Positions 28,062 to 38,321 of a stretch of DNA of 64,000 bases are shown piece by piece; the first letter of the stretch is position 1, and each line of letters begins with the position of its first letter. Both the position numbers and the translations under genes were made by a program. Under the pieces are notes generated by a model. That model searched no databases, was not told where the DNA came from, and saw only the letters and a list, made by a program, of their open reading frames with translations. This DNA is from Anaerococcus porci (lineage in GTDB: Bacteria; Bacillota; Clostridia; Tissierellales; Peptoniphilaceae), in NCBI RefSeq assembly GCF_009696575.1, contig NZ_VULQ01000007.1:1-64000 (forward strand). Reading direction: 5' to 3'.

Positions 28062-28373
28062 ATAGAAGATTTTGTAAAAAAGACTATAAGACAAGGATTA
28101 TAAGTTAAAAATTATATATTTTAGGAAAACAATTAAAAAAATGAGTGAAATTATAAAGATATTATTGTTAAAATTAACAGTATAATTTATCATGGCTTAT
28201 AGGAAAACCTAACTATTTTTAAAAATTTAATAAGAAATTTATAAAAAAGCATAAGATTCTATGAAAAATATTACTAAAAATAGATTTAAATTCTTTTAAA
28301 TTACTAGAATTAAAAATTATATTTAGCAAATATGTATAAAAATTGACAAGACTTTGGAATTAGCCTTAAAAAG
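28062..28373. other. AT-rich intergenic stretch
   Basis: No supported gene. Rich in A/T with frequent stops in all frames; probably further decayed DNA from the ABC-transporter gene at 27921. A spare TTGACA at 28343 and the main promoter at 28374 lie at its right end. Confidence 0.4.
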
Positions 28374-28402
28374 TTGACATGAAAACGTAAATTTGATAAT
28401 AT
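28374..28402 (+). promoter_or_regulatory. promoter of the DAACS symporter
   Basis: TTGACA (28374-28379), 17-bp spacer, TAATAT (28397-28402). A second TTGACA with weaker -10 lies 31 bp upstream. Confidence 0.75.
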
Positions 28403-28444
28403 TTAGGTGATCTTAAGATTAATAATTCATTTTGGAGGAAAAAA

Positions 28445-29653
28445 ATGAAAAAATTAGGTTTATTGCCAAGGCTTATTATTGCAATTATCTTAGGTATTAT
28501 AATAGGTTTAGTAGGACCAGCAGTCCTAGTAAGAATATTAATTACTTTTAATGGTCTATTTGGCAACTTCCTTAACTTTGTTATTCCATTAATTATTATG
28601 GGTTTTGTAATCCCAGGAATAGCAGACTTAGGAGATTCAGCAGGAAAGACACTAGCAATTACAGCAGGAATTGCATACTTATCAACAATTGTGTTTGGTA
28701 CTATTACATATTTTGTAGGAAGAATTATACTACCTAACTTTATCAAGGTTGGAGCTATTTCATTTAATCCAGAAGATAATGCAGGAAGGGTACTAGAACC
28801 ATTTTTCCAATCACCAATGGATCCAATATTTTCTGTAACAACAGCTCTAATTATTTCATTCATTTTAGGTGTTGGTATAGCAGCAGCTAAGGCTGATGTT
28901 CTTAAAAAAGCAGTACACGAATTTTCTGATATAATCACAAAGCTTATATCATCAATAGTAATTCCATTATTACCAGTTCATATTTGTGGTATTTTTGCAA
29001 ATATGGCTTATCAAGGAACAGTGGTAACAGTATTATCTGTATTTTCAAAAGTATTCATAATGGTAATAATCCTTCACTGGTTAACAATTACTGCACAATT
29101 TTCAATAGCTAGTACAGCAAGTGGTGGAAGTCCATTTAGTAAAATTAAGACTATGATCCCAGCATATATGACAGCTATAGGTACACAATCATCAGCAGCA
29201 ACAATACCAGTTACACTTAACCAAACATATAAGATTGGTGTAAATAAGGGTATAGCAGATTTTGTTATTCCACTTTGTGCGACAATACACTTATCTGGAT
29301 CAACAATAACACTTACATCTTGTTCAATGTCAATTCTTATGCTTAACGGATCAGATGTTGGATTCCAACACATATTTCCATTCATTTTAATGCTTGGAGT
29401 GACAATGGTAGCAGCACCAGGAGTTCCAGGTGGAGCAGTAATGGCAGCATTAGGTATTCTTCAATCAATGCTTGGATTTACAGAACCTATGACAGCTCTT
29501 ATTATAGCTTTATACGTAGCTCAAGACTCATTTGGAACAGCTTGTAATATTACAGGAGATGCAGCTATAGCATGTATTGTAAACAAGATTTCTGGATTCA
29601 AACTAGATCCTGCAGCAAATGCAGAATATATAGATGAATTAGTAAAACAATAA
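28445..29653 (+). CDS. dicarboxylate/amino acid:cation symporter (DAACS family)
   Basis: Sodium- or proton-coupled importer of acidic or small neutral amino acids or dicarboxylates. The 402 residues show eight helices plus the two re-entrant loops. The serine-rich hairpin appears as QSSAATIPVTLNQT (~residue 247) and the substrate loop as FVIPLCATIHLSGS (~residue 276). Close in plan to SstT/GltT. Single gene between its own promoter and a strong terminator. Confidence 0.88.
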   Translation: MKKLGLLPRLIIAIILGIIIGLVGPAVLVRILITFNGLFGNFLNFVIPLIIMGFVIPGIADLGDSAGKTLAITAGIAYLSTIVFGTITYFVGRIILPNFIKVGAISFNPEDNAGRVLEPFFQSPMDPIFSVTTALIISFILGVGIAAAKADVLKKAVHEFSDIITKLISSIVIPLLPVHICGIFANMAYQGTVVTVLSVFSKVFIMVIILHWLTITAQFSIASTASGGSPFSKIKTMIPAYMTAIGTQSSAATIPVTLNQTYKIGVNKGIADFVIPLCATIHLSGSTITLTSCSMSILMLNGSDVGFQHIFPFILMLGVTMVAAPGVPGGAVMAALGILQSMLGFTEPMTALIIALYVAQDSFGTACNITGDAAIACIVNKISGFKLDPAANAEYIDELVKQ

Positions 29654-29686
29654 AAATAGAACTCTTTTTTGAGTTCTATTTTTAAT
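29653..29686 (+). terminator. terminator of the DAACS symporter gene
   Basis: AAAATAGAACTC and GAGTTCTATTTT form a near-perfect stem around a T loop. Confidence 0.85.
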
Positions 29687-29730
29687 CGTTAAGATCAAAA
29701 TTATCAAAAAAATATTAAAAGGAGTATTTA

Positions 29731-32700
29731 ATGACTATAAAGAGAAGAAAAGTTACCATGGATGGTAACACTGCGGCGGCTCATGTTTCCTATGCTTTTA
29801 GTGAAGTATCTGCCATATATCCTATTACACCATCATCACCAATGCCAGAGTTTATTGATAAATGGGCAGCCAATGGCAGATTAAATTTATTTGGAAACCC
29901 AGTTTCAGTAACAGAAATGCAACATGAAGCGGGAGCGGCAGGAGCGGTACATGGATCTCTTGCAGCGGGAGCATTAACATCTACATACACAGCAAGTCAA
30001 GGACTTTTACTAATGATTCCTGATATGTATAAGATTGCTGGAGAAAGACTTCCTGCAGTATTTCATGTGGCGGCTCGTTCAGTCTCAACATCGACTATCA
30101 ATATGTATGGTGACCATCAAGACGTTATGGCAGCAAGAGCAACAGGATTTGCTTTCTTAGCGAGTGGTTCAGTTCAAGAAATAATGGATCTTTCGCCAGT
30201 AGCGCATCTTTCAGCAATTGAGGCTAGAATTCCATTTGTAAACTTTTTTGATGGATTTAGAACAAGTCATGAAATTCAAAAGATAGATGTATGGGATTAT
30301 GACCAATTTCAAGATATGGTAAATTGGAAAGCTGTTGATGAGTTTAAAAACGATTCCTTAAATCCACATAGACCATTTATGCGTGGAGTATTTGAAAAGA
30401 GTGGATATTTCCAAAGAGCTGAAGCTCAAAATAAGGCTTATATTGGATTACCAGAAATCGTTATTTCATATATGAATAAGATAAATGAAAAAATCGGAAC
30501 AGATTATTCTTTATTTAACTATGTAGGAGCTGAAGATGCTACTGATATAATTGTTGCAATGGGTTCTGGTACAGATACTATCCAACAAACTGTAGATGAG
30601 CTAAATAAAGAGGGAAGAAAAGTAGGGCTTGTAAAAGTTCACCTTTATAGACCTTTCTCTACAAAACACTTACTTGAAGCAATTCCAGAAACAGTAGAAA
30701 GGATTGCAGTACTAGATAGGACAAAGGAAAAAGGATCTGCTGGAGAACCACTATACTTAGATGTGTTAGAAGCATTCTCAGACTCTAGTAGAAATCCAAA
30801 AATAATAGCTGGTAGATATGGACTTGGACAAAAAGATACAAGACCTGCTCACTTTAAATCAGTGTTTGACAACCTACAAGGTGAGATGAAAAATCACTTT
30901 ACTATAGGTATTTATGATGATGTAACAAACACATCACTTGAAACAGACGAAAGCTTTGTAATTTCAGATGGACAAACAAGACGTTGTATCTTCTGGGGTA
31001 ATGGTGGAGATGGTACAGTTGGTGCAAACAAATCTGCTATAAAAATTATAGGAGATAATACAGATATGTTTGCTCAAGGTTATTTTGATTATGATGCAAA
31101 GAAATCTAATGGGCTTACAATGAGTCACTTAAGATTTTCACCAAACCCAATTCATGCAGCATACTTTATAGATGAAGCAGACTTTGTATCATGCTCACCT
31201 CAAGCCTATGTTAGACAATATGACTTGGTAGAAAATCTTAAAGAAGGTGGTATCTTCTTACTTAACACAATTTGGTCAGAAGATGAACTTGAAGATCATA
31301 TACCAAACAAAATGCTTAGGGATATAGCTGAGAAAAATATCAAATTCTATACAGTAAACGCATCAAAGATTGCCCAAGAAGTTGGACTAGGACATAGGAC
31401 AAATATGGTTATTCAAACAGCCTTCTTTATCTTATCAGAAGTACTCCCTATAGATGATGCAATAAAATATCTAAAAGATTCTATAGAAAAATCTTATGGT
31501 ATGAAGGGTCAAGATATTGTTGATATGAACAATAAGGCAGTAGATCGTGCTAGTGAACAATTACAAAAAATAAAAGTAAAAGAAGAATGGAAAGACCTAA
31601 AAGATGATGAAGAAAATGTAAATGAAAATGAACCTGATTTTATCAAAAATATGGTTAGGCCAATCATAAACTTAAAAGAAGATGAACTTCCAGTTTCAAC
31701 ATACCTTCCATACGATGATGGTCAATACATGCCTGGAACATCAAGATATGAAAAACGAGGTATAGCCTTATTCGTTCCAGAATGGAATATAGACAATTGT
31801 ATCCAATGTAATCAATGCTCTTATATTTGTCCACACGCAACAATTAGACCATTTTTATTAGATGAAGAACAAAAAGCTAAGGCACCAGAAGGATTTGAAA
31901 CTAAAAAAGCTATAGGAAAAGGTCTAGAAGGATATGAATTTAGAATCCAAGTATCACCATATGACTGTATGGGATGTGGAAACTGCGTTGATGTATGTCC
32001 AGCTCCTAAAAAAGCCTTAGAAATGAAGTCAATAGAAGAACAAATAGAAAAAGAAGCAGATAATTGGGAATTTGCCCATAGTCAAGTTGGATATAGGAAT
32101 GACGAAATAGCACCAACAAATGTTAAGAATTCACAATTTAGCCAACCACTTCTTGAATTTTCAGGAGCTTGTGCAGGTTGTGGAGAAACACCTTATGCAA
32201 AACTTATAACTCAACTATATGGTGATCATCAAATCATCTCAAATGCAACAGGATGTTCATCAATCTGGGGCTCATCAGTTCCATCAATGCCATATTGCAC
32301 AAATAGCAAGGGTGAAGGCCCAGCTTGGGCATCATCCTTATTTGAAGATGCAGCAGAGTATGGCTACGGTATGCTTCTAGCAACAAAATCTAACAAGTTC
32401 TTACTTGAAACATTAATGAAGAAGTTTATAGGACTTAAAGTAACATCTGCTCTTAACGAAGTATTTAACGAATGGCTTGAAAATAACAATGATTTTGAAG
32501 AGAGCAAGAAAGCAGCTATAAAGATTGGAGCACTTCTAGGAAATAAAACTGATAATGACGAAGCAAATGGGATTTTGGAAAGAATTAAATCACTAAAAGA
32601 CTACCTAGTTAAAAAATCCATATGGATTTATGGTGGAGATGGTTGGGCTTATGATATAGGTTTCTCAGGAGTAGACCATGTACTAGCTAGTGGGGAAGAT

Positions 32701-33261
32701 ATAAATATAATTGTATTTGATACAGAAGTTTACTCAAATACAGGTGGGCAAAGCTCAAAAGCAACACCTCTTGCAGCTGTAGCTAAATTTGCAGCAAGTG
32801 GCAAGAAAGTAAGGAAAAAAGACCTAGGACTTATGATGACAAGCTATGGATATGTATATGTAGCACAAGTTGCAATGGGAGCAAATCAAGCCCAAACTCT
32901 TAAGGCTATAAAAGAAGCAGAATCATACCATGGTCCTTCAATCATAATTGCCTACGCACCATGTATAAACCATGGTATAAAGGCAGGTATGGGTAAGACC
33001 CAAAGAAGAGAAAAAGAAGCTGTAGCAAGTGGTTATTGGCACTTATGGAGGTTCAATCCAATGCTTAAAGAAGAAGGAAAGAATCCTTTTGTTTTAGATA
33101 GTAAGGAGCCTACAGAATCATTCCAAGAATTCTTACAAGGAGAAGTAAGATATGCTTCCCTTAAGAAAGCCTTCCCAGAAGATGCTGACAGACTCTATGC
33201 AGAAGCAGAAGAAGCTGCAAAAGATAGGTACGAATCATACCTAAAAATGGAAAATAAATAA
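29731..33261 (+). CDS. nifJ: pyruvate:ferredoxin (flavodoxin) oxidoreductase, single-chain
   Basis: Central enzyme of anaerobic pyruvate catabolism: pyruvate + CoA + oxidised ferredoxin to acetyl-CoA + CO2. Full single-chain length (1176 residues). Domain order: N-terminal TPP/pyruvate domain, gamma domain, two [4Fe-4S] ferredoxin motifs (CIQCNQCSYIC near residue 690; CMGCGNCVDVC near residue 750), and a C-terminal TPP-binding domain with CAGCGETPYAKL and GDGWAYDIG. Monocistronic; a palindromic element follows and probably ends the transcript. Confidence 0.97.
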   Translation: MTIKRRKVTMDGNTAAAHVSYAFSEVSAIYPITPSSPMPEFIDKWAANGRLNLFGNPVSVTEMQHEAGAAGAVHGSLAAGALTSTYTASQGLLLMIPDMYKIAGERLPAVFHVAARSVSTSTINMYGDHQDVMAARATGFAFLASGSVQEIMDLSPVAHLSAIEARIPFVNFFDGFRTSHEIQKIDVWDYDQFQDMVNWKAVDEFKNDSLNPHRPFMRGVFEKSGYFQRAEAQNKAYIGLPEIVISYMNKINEKIGTDYSLFNYVGAEDATDIIVAMGSGTDTIQQTVDELNKEGRKVGLVKVHLYRPFSTKHLLEAIPETVERIAVLDRTKEKGSAGEPLYLDVLEAFSDSSRNPKIIAGRYGLGQKDTRPAHFKSVFDNLQGEMKNHFTIGIYDDVTNTSLETDESFVISDGQTRRCIFWGNGGDGTVGANKSAIKIIGDNTDMFAQGYFDYDAKKSNGLTMSHLRFSPNPIHAAYFIDEADFVSCSPQAYVRQYDLVENLKEGGIFLLNTIWSEDELEDHIPNKMLRDIAEKNIKFYTVNASKIAQEVGLGHRTNMVIQTAFFILSEVLPIDDAIKYLKDSIEKSYGMKGQDIVDMNNKAVDRASEQLQKIKVKEEWKDLKDDEENVNENEPDFIKNMVRPIINLKEDELPVSTYLPYDDGQYMPGTSRYEKRGIALFVPEWNIDNCIQCNQCSYICPHATIRPFLLDEEQKAKAPEGFETKKAIGKGLEGYEFRIQVSPYDCMGCGNCVDVCPAPKKALEMKSIEEQIEKEADNWEFAHSQVGYRNDEIAPTNVKNSQFSQPLLEFSGACAGCGETPYAKLITQLYGDHQIISNATGCSSIWGSSVPSMPYCTNSKGEGPAWASSLFEDAAEYGYGMLLATKSNKFLLETLMKKFIGLKVTSALNEVFNEWLENNNDFEESKKAAIKIGALLGNKTDNDEANGILERIKSLKDYLVKKSIWIYGGDGWAYDIGFSGVDHVLASGEDINIIVFDTEVYSNTGGQSSKATPLAAVAKFAASGKKVRKKDLGLMMTSYGYVYVAQVAMGANQAQTLKAIKEAESYHGPSIIIAYAPCINHGIKAGMGKTQRREKEAVASGYWHLWRFNPMLKEEGKNPFVLDSKEPTESFQEFLQGEVRYASLKKAFPEDADRLYAEAEEAAKDRYESYLKMENK

Positions 33262-33310
33262 GCTGATAAATCCTAAAAATATCATATGAATTACTAAGTG
33301 TTTTATAAAA

Positions 33311-33460
33311 GGGACTGTTGCAAAATATGAATTTCTAATGTTCATTATTACAAGTTACTCATAGACAATTTGAAAATATCCTAATGGCTCATGGATGCTA
33401 AATTTTCGTGGAGGAGCTTGCAATGATTTTGAAATGATTAATTCATTCTGTAACGGTCCC
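33311..33460. repeat. ~150-bp palindromic element (MITE-like), copy 2
   Basis: The ends GGGACTGTTGCAAAAT and ATTCTGTAACGGTCCC are inverted repeats. The outer ~60 bp of each side matches copy 1 at 21474-21622 closely (for example CTCATAGACAATTTGA and GATTAATTCATTCTG), while the middle differs. A T run follows the right end. No target-site duplication is visible. Located right after nifJ. Confidence 0.7.
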
Positions 33461-33513
33461 TTTTTTATGTCTAACAGGTAAATTTATGATTATTTAAGAA
33501 TATAAAAAAAATA

Positions 33514-33541
33514 TTGACAGCAATGTTAAATATGCTATTAT
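33514..33541 (+). promoter_or_regulatory. promoter of the GDPD-AGCS pair
   Basis: TTGACA (33514-33519), 16-bp spacer, TATTAT (33536-33541). Confidence 0.75.
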
Positions 33542-33596
33542 ATAAATAATAGTCCAGTTAATTATTGCTGGGCTTATTTTATTATAGGGGGTAAAA

Positions 33597-34313
33597 ATGT
33601 TAAATTACGCACATAGAGGTTTCAAAGAAAAGTTTCCAGAAAATACTATGCTAGCTTACAAGAAGGCTCTTGAATATAAAGCAGATGGTATAGAGCTTGA
33701 TGTACACTTAAGTAAAGATGGTGAACTAGTAATAATCCATGATGAAAATTTATTAAGAACTTGTGGTGAAGATAGCCTTGTTAAAGATAAAACTTTAAGT
33801 GAATTAAAGAAATTAAATGCATCTTTTGATTATGAAGAATATAAAGAAGAAATTCCAACTCTTAGGGAGTATTTTGACTTTATTAAGACAAGCAATCTAA
33901 TAACAAATATTGAGATTAAAAATGGGTTAATCTTTTATCAAGGCATTGAAGAAAAAATTTATAATATGATTAAAGAATATGATCTTAAAGATAGGGTTAT
34001 AATTTCATCATTTAATCATGAATCTATTATGAGAATGAAAGAAATTGATGAAACTTTAAAACTTGGATTTCTTGAAGAATCAGTTCTTGCAAATCCTATA
34101 AAATACCTAAAGGATAATGGAATATCTTATTTTCACCCACTAATTAATACAATTAATAAAGACTTGGTGAAAATGATGCATGATAATGGTATAAAGGTAA
34201 ATGCATGGATGTCATCTAAGCAAAAATATGATTACTTAAAGTACCTAGATTATGATCTAGATGGAATTATCACAGATAATCCTGAAAAAATTTATAATTT
34301 AACAAATAAATAA
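33597..34313 (+). CDS. glycerophosphodiester phosphodiesterase
   Basis: Cytoplasmic GDPD (no signal peptide), 238 residues: releases sn-glycerol-3-phosphate from deacylated phospholipids. Catalytic motif HRGFKEKFPENTMLAY (His6, Arg7, Glu14-Asn region), metal ligands IELDVHLSKDGELVIIHDE (~residue 37) and NIEIKNG. Co-transcribed with an AGCS symporter 10 bp downstream, an unexpected partner. Confidence 0.9.
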   Translation: MLNYAHRGFKEKFPENTMLAYKKALEYKADGIELDVHLSKDGELVIIHDENLLRTCGEDSLVKDKTLSELKKLNASFDYEEYKEEIPTLREYFDFIKTSNLITNIEIKNGLIFYQGIEEKIYNMIKEYDLKDRVIISSFNHESIMRMKEIDETLKLGFLEESVLANPIKYLKDNGISYFHPLINTINKDLVKMMHDNGIKVNAWMSSKQKYDYLKYLDYDLDGIITDNPEKIYNLTNK

Positions 34314-34323
34314 GGAGAACTTT

Positions 34324-35667
34324 ATGGAAAATTTAGAACTGATATTAGAAAAAATAAATAAAGTATTATGGGGTAATTGGTTAGTTTTTGTTCTTTTAGG
34401 ATTAGGTATTCTATACACCATAGCAACTGATTTTGTTCAAGTAAGGCACTTTAAATATATAATAAAAAGCACATTAATAAAAAGTTTTAAGGAAAGAAAT
34501 ATTGAAAAAAGAGAGGGCTCCTTATCAACTTTTCAAGCTATGATGGTTACTTTGGCTGGTAACATAGGTGGAGGAAATGTAGTTGGTGTTGCAACAGCTA
34601 TAGTATCTGGTGGTTATGGAGCCATATTTTGGATGTGGTTGGCTGCTTTTTTTGGTATGGCTTTAAAATATGGTGAAATAGTATTATCTCAACTATATAG
34701 AGGAGAGGATAAAGATAAAAATATATTATCCGGTCCTATGTATTACATAAGAGATGGGCTTAAAGCGCCATTTTTGGGTATAATTATAGCAATTCTCATG
34801 ACTATAAAGATGATGGGTGCGAACTTAGTTCAATCAAATACAATAGCAACAATCCTATATGACAATTTTAAATTCAATAATTTAATGACAGGAATTATAT
34901 TAACAATATTACTTTTTATTATTGCTATAGGAGGATTGAAAAGATTAGCCAAAGTTGCAACAAGTCTTGTACCTATTATGTCAATTTTGTATGTAATTCT
35001 TTGCTTACTTGTGATTATTGTAAATATAAAGAATGTTCCAATTGTTATTTTTAATATATTCAATCAAGCTTTTTCTTTTAAAGCTGCAAGTGGTGGAGTA
35101 GGTGGACTGGTTATTGCAAGAGCCATGCAATATGGTATAGCACGTGGTATGTATTCAAATGAAGCAGGTGAAGGTACTGCACCATTTGCACATGGTACAG
35201 CTATAGTGGATCATCCTGTTGAAGAAGGAATTACTGGTGTTACTGAAGTTTTCATTGATACCATAGTTATTTGTTCACTTACAGCTATAACTATAGGTGT
35301 TTCCCAAATTCCTATAGATGGAGAAAGTATATTAGCATCAAACATGGCAATAACAGCTATATCTACTGTATTTAAACCATTATCATATTTAGCTATATTT
35401 GCCTTATTAATATTTTGTTTTACAACACTTATGGGTCAATGGTTTAATGCTGCAAAATCATTTACCTATGCATATGGAGAAAAATTTACTTCAAAAGTAA
35501 AATATGTTTATCCATTTCTTTGTATCGTAGGATGTCTTGGAAAAATTAATTTGGTTTGGACAATTCAAGATATAGCAATGGGACTTGTTATAATTCCAAA
35601 TATAATTGCTTTATTAATCTTGGTAAAAGAGGTAAGAAACCAAACTAAAGATTTTTTTGGAAAATAA
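34324..35667 (+). CDS. alanine/glycine:cation symporter (AGCS family), copy 2
   Basis: A 447-residue membrane symporter with about ten helices. AGCS signatures GNIGGGNVVGVATAIVSGG (~residue 79) and RGMYSNEAGEGTAPFAHGT (~residue 275) are clear. It has diverged from the copy at 2756 (GMGTTAH there, GEGTAPFAH here), so substrate preference may differ. Second gene after GDPD; a terminator follows. Confidence 0.9.
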   Translation: MENLELILEKINKVLWGNWLVFVLLGLGILYTIATDFVQVRHFKYIIKSTLIKSFKERNIEKREGSLSTFQAMMVTLAGNIGGGNVVGVATAIVSGGYGAIFWMWLAAFFGMALKYGEIVLSQLYRGEDKDKNILSGPMYYIRDGLKAPFLGIIIAILMTIKMMGANLVQSNTIATILYDNFKFNNLMTGIILTILLFIIAIGGLKRLAKVATSLVPIMSILYVILCLLVIIVNIKNVPIVIFNIFNQAFSFKAASGGVGGLVIARAMQYGIARGMYSNEAGEGTAPFAHGTAIVDHPVEEGITGVTEVFIDTIVICSLTAITIGVSQIPIDGESILASNMAITAISTVFKPLSYLAIFALLIFCFTTLMGQWFNAAKSFTYAYGEKFTSKVKYVYPFLCIVGCLGKINLVWTIQDIAMGLVIIPNIIALLILVKEVRNQTKDFFGK

Positions 35668-35679
35668 ATATTAGAAAAT

Positions 35680-35713
35680 ATACAGGGTTAATTTTACTAA
35701 CTCTGTATTTTTG
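35680..35713 (+). terminator. terminator of the GDPD-AGCS pair
   Basis: ATACAGGGTTA and TAACTCTGTAT stem followed by a T-rich tail. Confidence 0.8.
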
Positions 35714-35833
35714 TCTAATTTTCTTAGTATAAAAATTTCGATATACTTATGTAGAATTGTGTAAAGTTTAACAAAAACCTTTAGGTTTTATTTATGACTT
35801 TTACAAATACTTTATTTATTCACAATTTTATCG

Positions 35834-35839
35834 TATAAT
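35834..35839 (+). promoter_or_regulatory. -10 element of glmS
   Basis: Perfect TATAAT; the -35 at 35811 (TTTATT, 17-bp spacing) is weak. About 25 bp before the ribozyme. Confidence 0.6.
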
Positions 35840-35860
35840 TAAACACGAGGTAAAAAAATA

Positions 35861-36000
35861 AATTAGCGCCAGATCCCTAAGGGATGACGAGGAATGGAGC
35901 TATCGAAAATTCGGCGGGTGCTCCATGGCTTTCACAGGCTTAGTATTTCACAAAAGTAGGAAGAAATTCCTATCACAAAAGAAATAAAGTGACCTCTAAA
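35861..36000 (+). ncRNA. glmS ribozyme/riboswitch
   Basis: Contains the conserved core AGCGCCAGA, GATGACGAGGAATGGAGC, TATCGAAAATTCGGCGGGTG and CTCCATGGCT. Self-cleavage is expected between A35865 and G35866 when glucosamine-6-phosphate binds, leaving a glmS mRNA that is degraded. Lies directly upstream of glmS. Confidence 0.95.
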
Positions 36001-36023
36001 ATTAAATATTTAAGGAGGATACT

Positions 36024-37844
36024 ATGTGCGGAATAGTATGTTATAAGGGAAATTTAAATGCTAGAAATGTAATTGTAGAAGGTTTAGAAAGACTAGAATA
36101 TAGAGGATACGACTCAGCTGGAATTTCTCTAATTAAGGACGGTAAATTGTCTACTGTTAAGAAAAGTGGTAAAGTTAAGGTTTTAAAAGATGAACTTGAA
36201 AAAAACCCTATTGAAGGAAATCTTGGAATTGGCCATATAAGATGGGCAACTCATGGTGGTCCTTCAGACATAAACTCCCACCCACATTTATCAAATGATG
36301 GTAAGATTGCAGTAGTCCACAATGGTATTATTGAAAACTACAATGAATTAAAAGAAGGTCTTAAAAAGGAAGGATATACGTTTAAGTCAGATACAGATAC
36401 AGAAGTAGTCGCAGTTTTGATAGAAAAATACTATGACGGAGACCTACTTGAAGCTGTAAAAAAAGCGAGACTTGACTTAAGAGGTTCCTATGCTTTAGGA
36501 ATTATTTCAGAAAATGAAGATGATAGGCTTATAGTGTTAAGGGAAGAAAGTCCACTAGTTTTAGGTCTTACAGAAAGTGGAATCCTTGCAGCAAGCGACC
36601 TTCCATCTATTATAAAATATACTAAAGATGTAATTTATCTTGACAATGGCGACCTTGTAGATATTAATGGAGATAAGTACACAATTTATAATAGAGATAA
36701 TGAAGAAATTGAAAGAGAAATATCAAAGGTTACATTTTCATTTGAAGATGCAACAAAAGAAGGCTATGACCATTTCATGATTAAAGAAATCAATGAACAA
36801 CCAAGAGCTATAGCTGATACTATAAAATATAAGATGCATGAGGGAGATATTGATTTTGGGGAAAATGCCTTTACTAAAGAGGAGATTGAAGGTTTTAATA
36901 AAATCTATATGGTAGCTTGTGGTACTGCCTACAATGCAGGAATAGTTGGAGCTTATGCCTTTGAAAAGTTTGCTAAAATTCCAGTTATAACTGATATAGC
37001 TAGTGAGTTTAGATACAACGATCCATTTATAGATAAAAACTCTCTAATAATCCTTCCATCTCAATCAGGTGAAACAGCAGATACTCTAGCGGCACTAAGA
37101 CTTGCAAGAGAAAAGGGAGCAAAAACTTTAGTCTTAACAAATGTGGTAGCATCATCTCTTGATAGGGAAGCTGATAAGACAATATATTGTTATGCAGGTC
37201 CTGAAATTGCAGTAGCATCAACCAAGGCTTATACAACCCAAATTATATCTTTATATATGCTTGCTCTAGATTTTGCCAAAAAACTAGGAACAATCTCAGA
37301 AGATGAATATAAAAATATCTTAGAAGAGATTAAGGCTATACCAGAAAAGGTAAAAGAAATCCTAAACAATATTGAAGATATTAAAAAATATGCTCAAGAA
37401 ATTAAAGACTTTGAATCAATGTTTTATTTAGGTCGAGGTCTTGACTATTCATCTGTAATAGAGGGTGCACTTAAACTAAAGGAAGTTTCATATATCCATT
37501 CAGAAGCCTTTGCTGCAGGAGAGCTTAAACATGGAACTATAGCCTTAATAGAAGAAGGTACTCCAGTTGTAACTGTTGCAACCCAATCAAATATTATAGA
37601 AAAAACTATATCCAATGTAAAAGAGGTAATATCAAGAGGAGCAAATATTTTTGCAATCTGTACTCCAGATGACCATCTTGAAGAAATATCAAATTATGCC
37701 TACATCTTACCTAAGACAATTGATGCTCTTTATCCAGTACTTGCAGTAATTCCACAACAATTACTTGCCTACTATACATCAAATGCTAAGGGGATAGATG
37801 TAGATAAGCCAAGAAACTTAGCTAAATCAGTTACTGTAGAATAA
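36024..37844 (+). CDS. glmS: glutamine-fructose-6-phosphate aminotransferase (isomerizing)
   Basis: Makes glucosamine-6-phosphate from fructose-6-phosphate and glutamine, the entry to peptidoglycan synthesis. The 606 residues comprise an N-terminal glutaminase domain with nucleophile Cys2 (MCGIVCYKG) and HNGIIENYNELK, then two SIS sugar-isomerase domains (ACGTAYNAG, SQSGETADTLAAL). The C-terminus DKPRNLAKSVTVE is canonical. Controlled by the upstream ribozyme. Confidence 0.97.
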   Translation: MCGIVCYKGNLNARNVIVEGLERLEYRGYDSAGISLIKDGKLSTVKKSGKVKVLKDELEKNPIEGNLGIGHIRWATHGGPSDINSHPHLSNDGKIAVVHNGIIENYNELKEGLKKEGYTFKSDTDTEVVAVLIEKYYDGDLLEAVKKARLDLRGSYALGIISENEDDRLIVLREESPLVLGLTESGILAASDLPSIIKYTKDVIYLDNGDLVDINGDKYTIYNRDNEEIEREISKVTFSFEDATKEGYDHFMIKEINEQPRAIADTIKYKMHEGDIDFGENAFTKEEIEGFNKIYMVACGTAYNAGIVGAYAFEKFAKIPVITDIASEFRYNDPFIDKNSLIILPSQSGETADTLAALRLAREKGAKTLVLTNVVASSLDREADKTIYCYAGPEIAVASTKAYTTQIISLYMLALDFAKKLGTISEDEYKNILEEIKAIPEKVKEILNNIEDIKKYAQEIKDFESMFYLGRGLDYSSVIEGALKLKEVSYIHSEAFAAGELKHGTIALIEEGTPVVTVATQSNIIEKTISNVKEVISRGANIFAICTPDDHLEEISNYAYILPKTIDALYPVLAVIPQQLLAYYTSNAKGIDVDKPRNLAKSVTVE

Positions 37845-37904
37845 CTTGCACAAATGTTTAAATACAGTATATTATTAGTGAATTTATTTTACCAAAACCA
37901 TGGG

Positions 37905-37929
37905 GAAGTCCTTTAGGACTTCTTTTTTT
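37905..37929 (+). terminator. terminator of glmS
   Basis: GAAGTCC and GGACTTC stem with a seven-T tail. Confidence 0.9.
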
Positions 37930-38286
37930 GTATAAATTTATATTTTATATAAGATTATAAGACTTTGGATAAATGAGAAATTTTAAAAGATGATACTACT
38001 ATATATTGCTTATTAATTATAATATATAATCAAATTTCCTATATTAATCTTTAAGATTAGTTATCTTTTTAAAAAATAAGGATAAAACTTATAAAAGTAT
38101 CAAGTATTATACTTTACTTATCATTATATATGGATTTCCTATTAACTTGCCTACAGTATAGCTAAAATTTTTCAAAAATTTGTAATAATCATCGAACTAT
38201 ATATATTAGCCTTATATAAAAAATCCTTTAAAATAGGCATTTATTTTCATAAATTACGAGTTTAATAATAAATTATAAAAAAATAT
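37930..38286. other. AT-rich intergenic stretch
   Basis: About 350 bp without an open frame, RNA gene or recognisable remnant. Ends at the promoter of the Met T-box leader. Confidence 0.5.
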
Positions 38287-38315
38287 TTGACAGCTTCAAG
38301 AAAAAATAGTATTAT
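38287..38315 (+). promoter_or_regulatory. promoter of the methionine T-box operon
   Basis: TTGACA (38287-38292), 17-bp spacer, TATTAT (38310-38315). Confidence 0.85.
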
Positions 38316-38321
38316 TACAAT

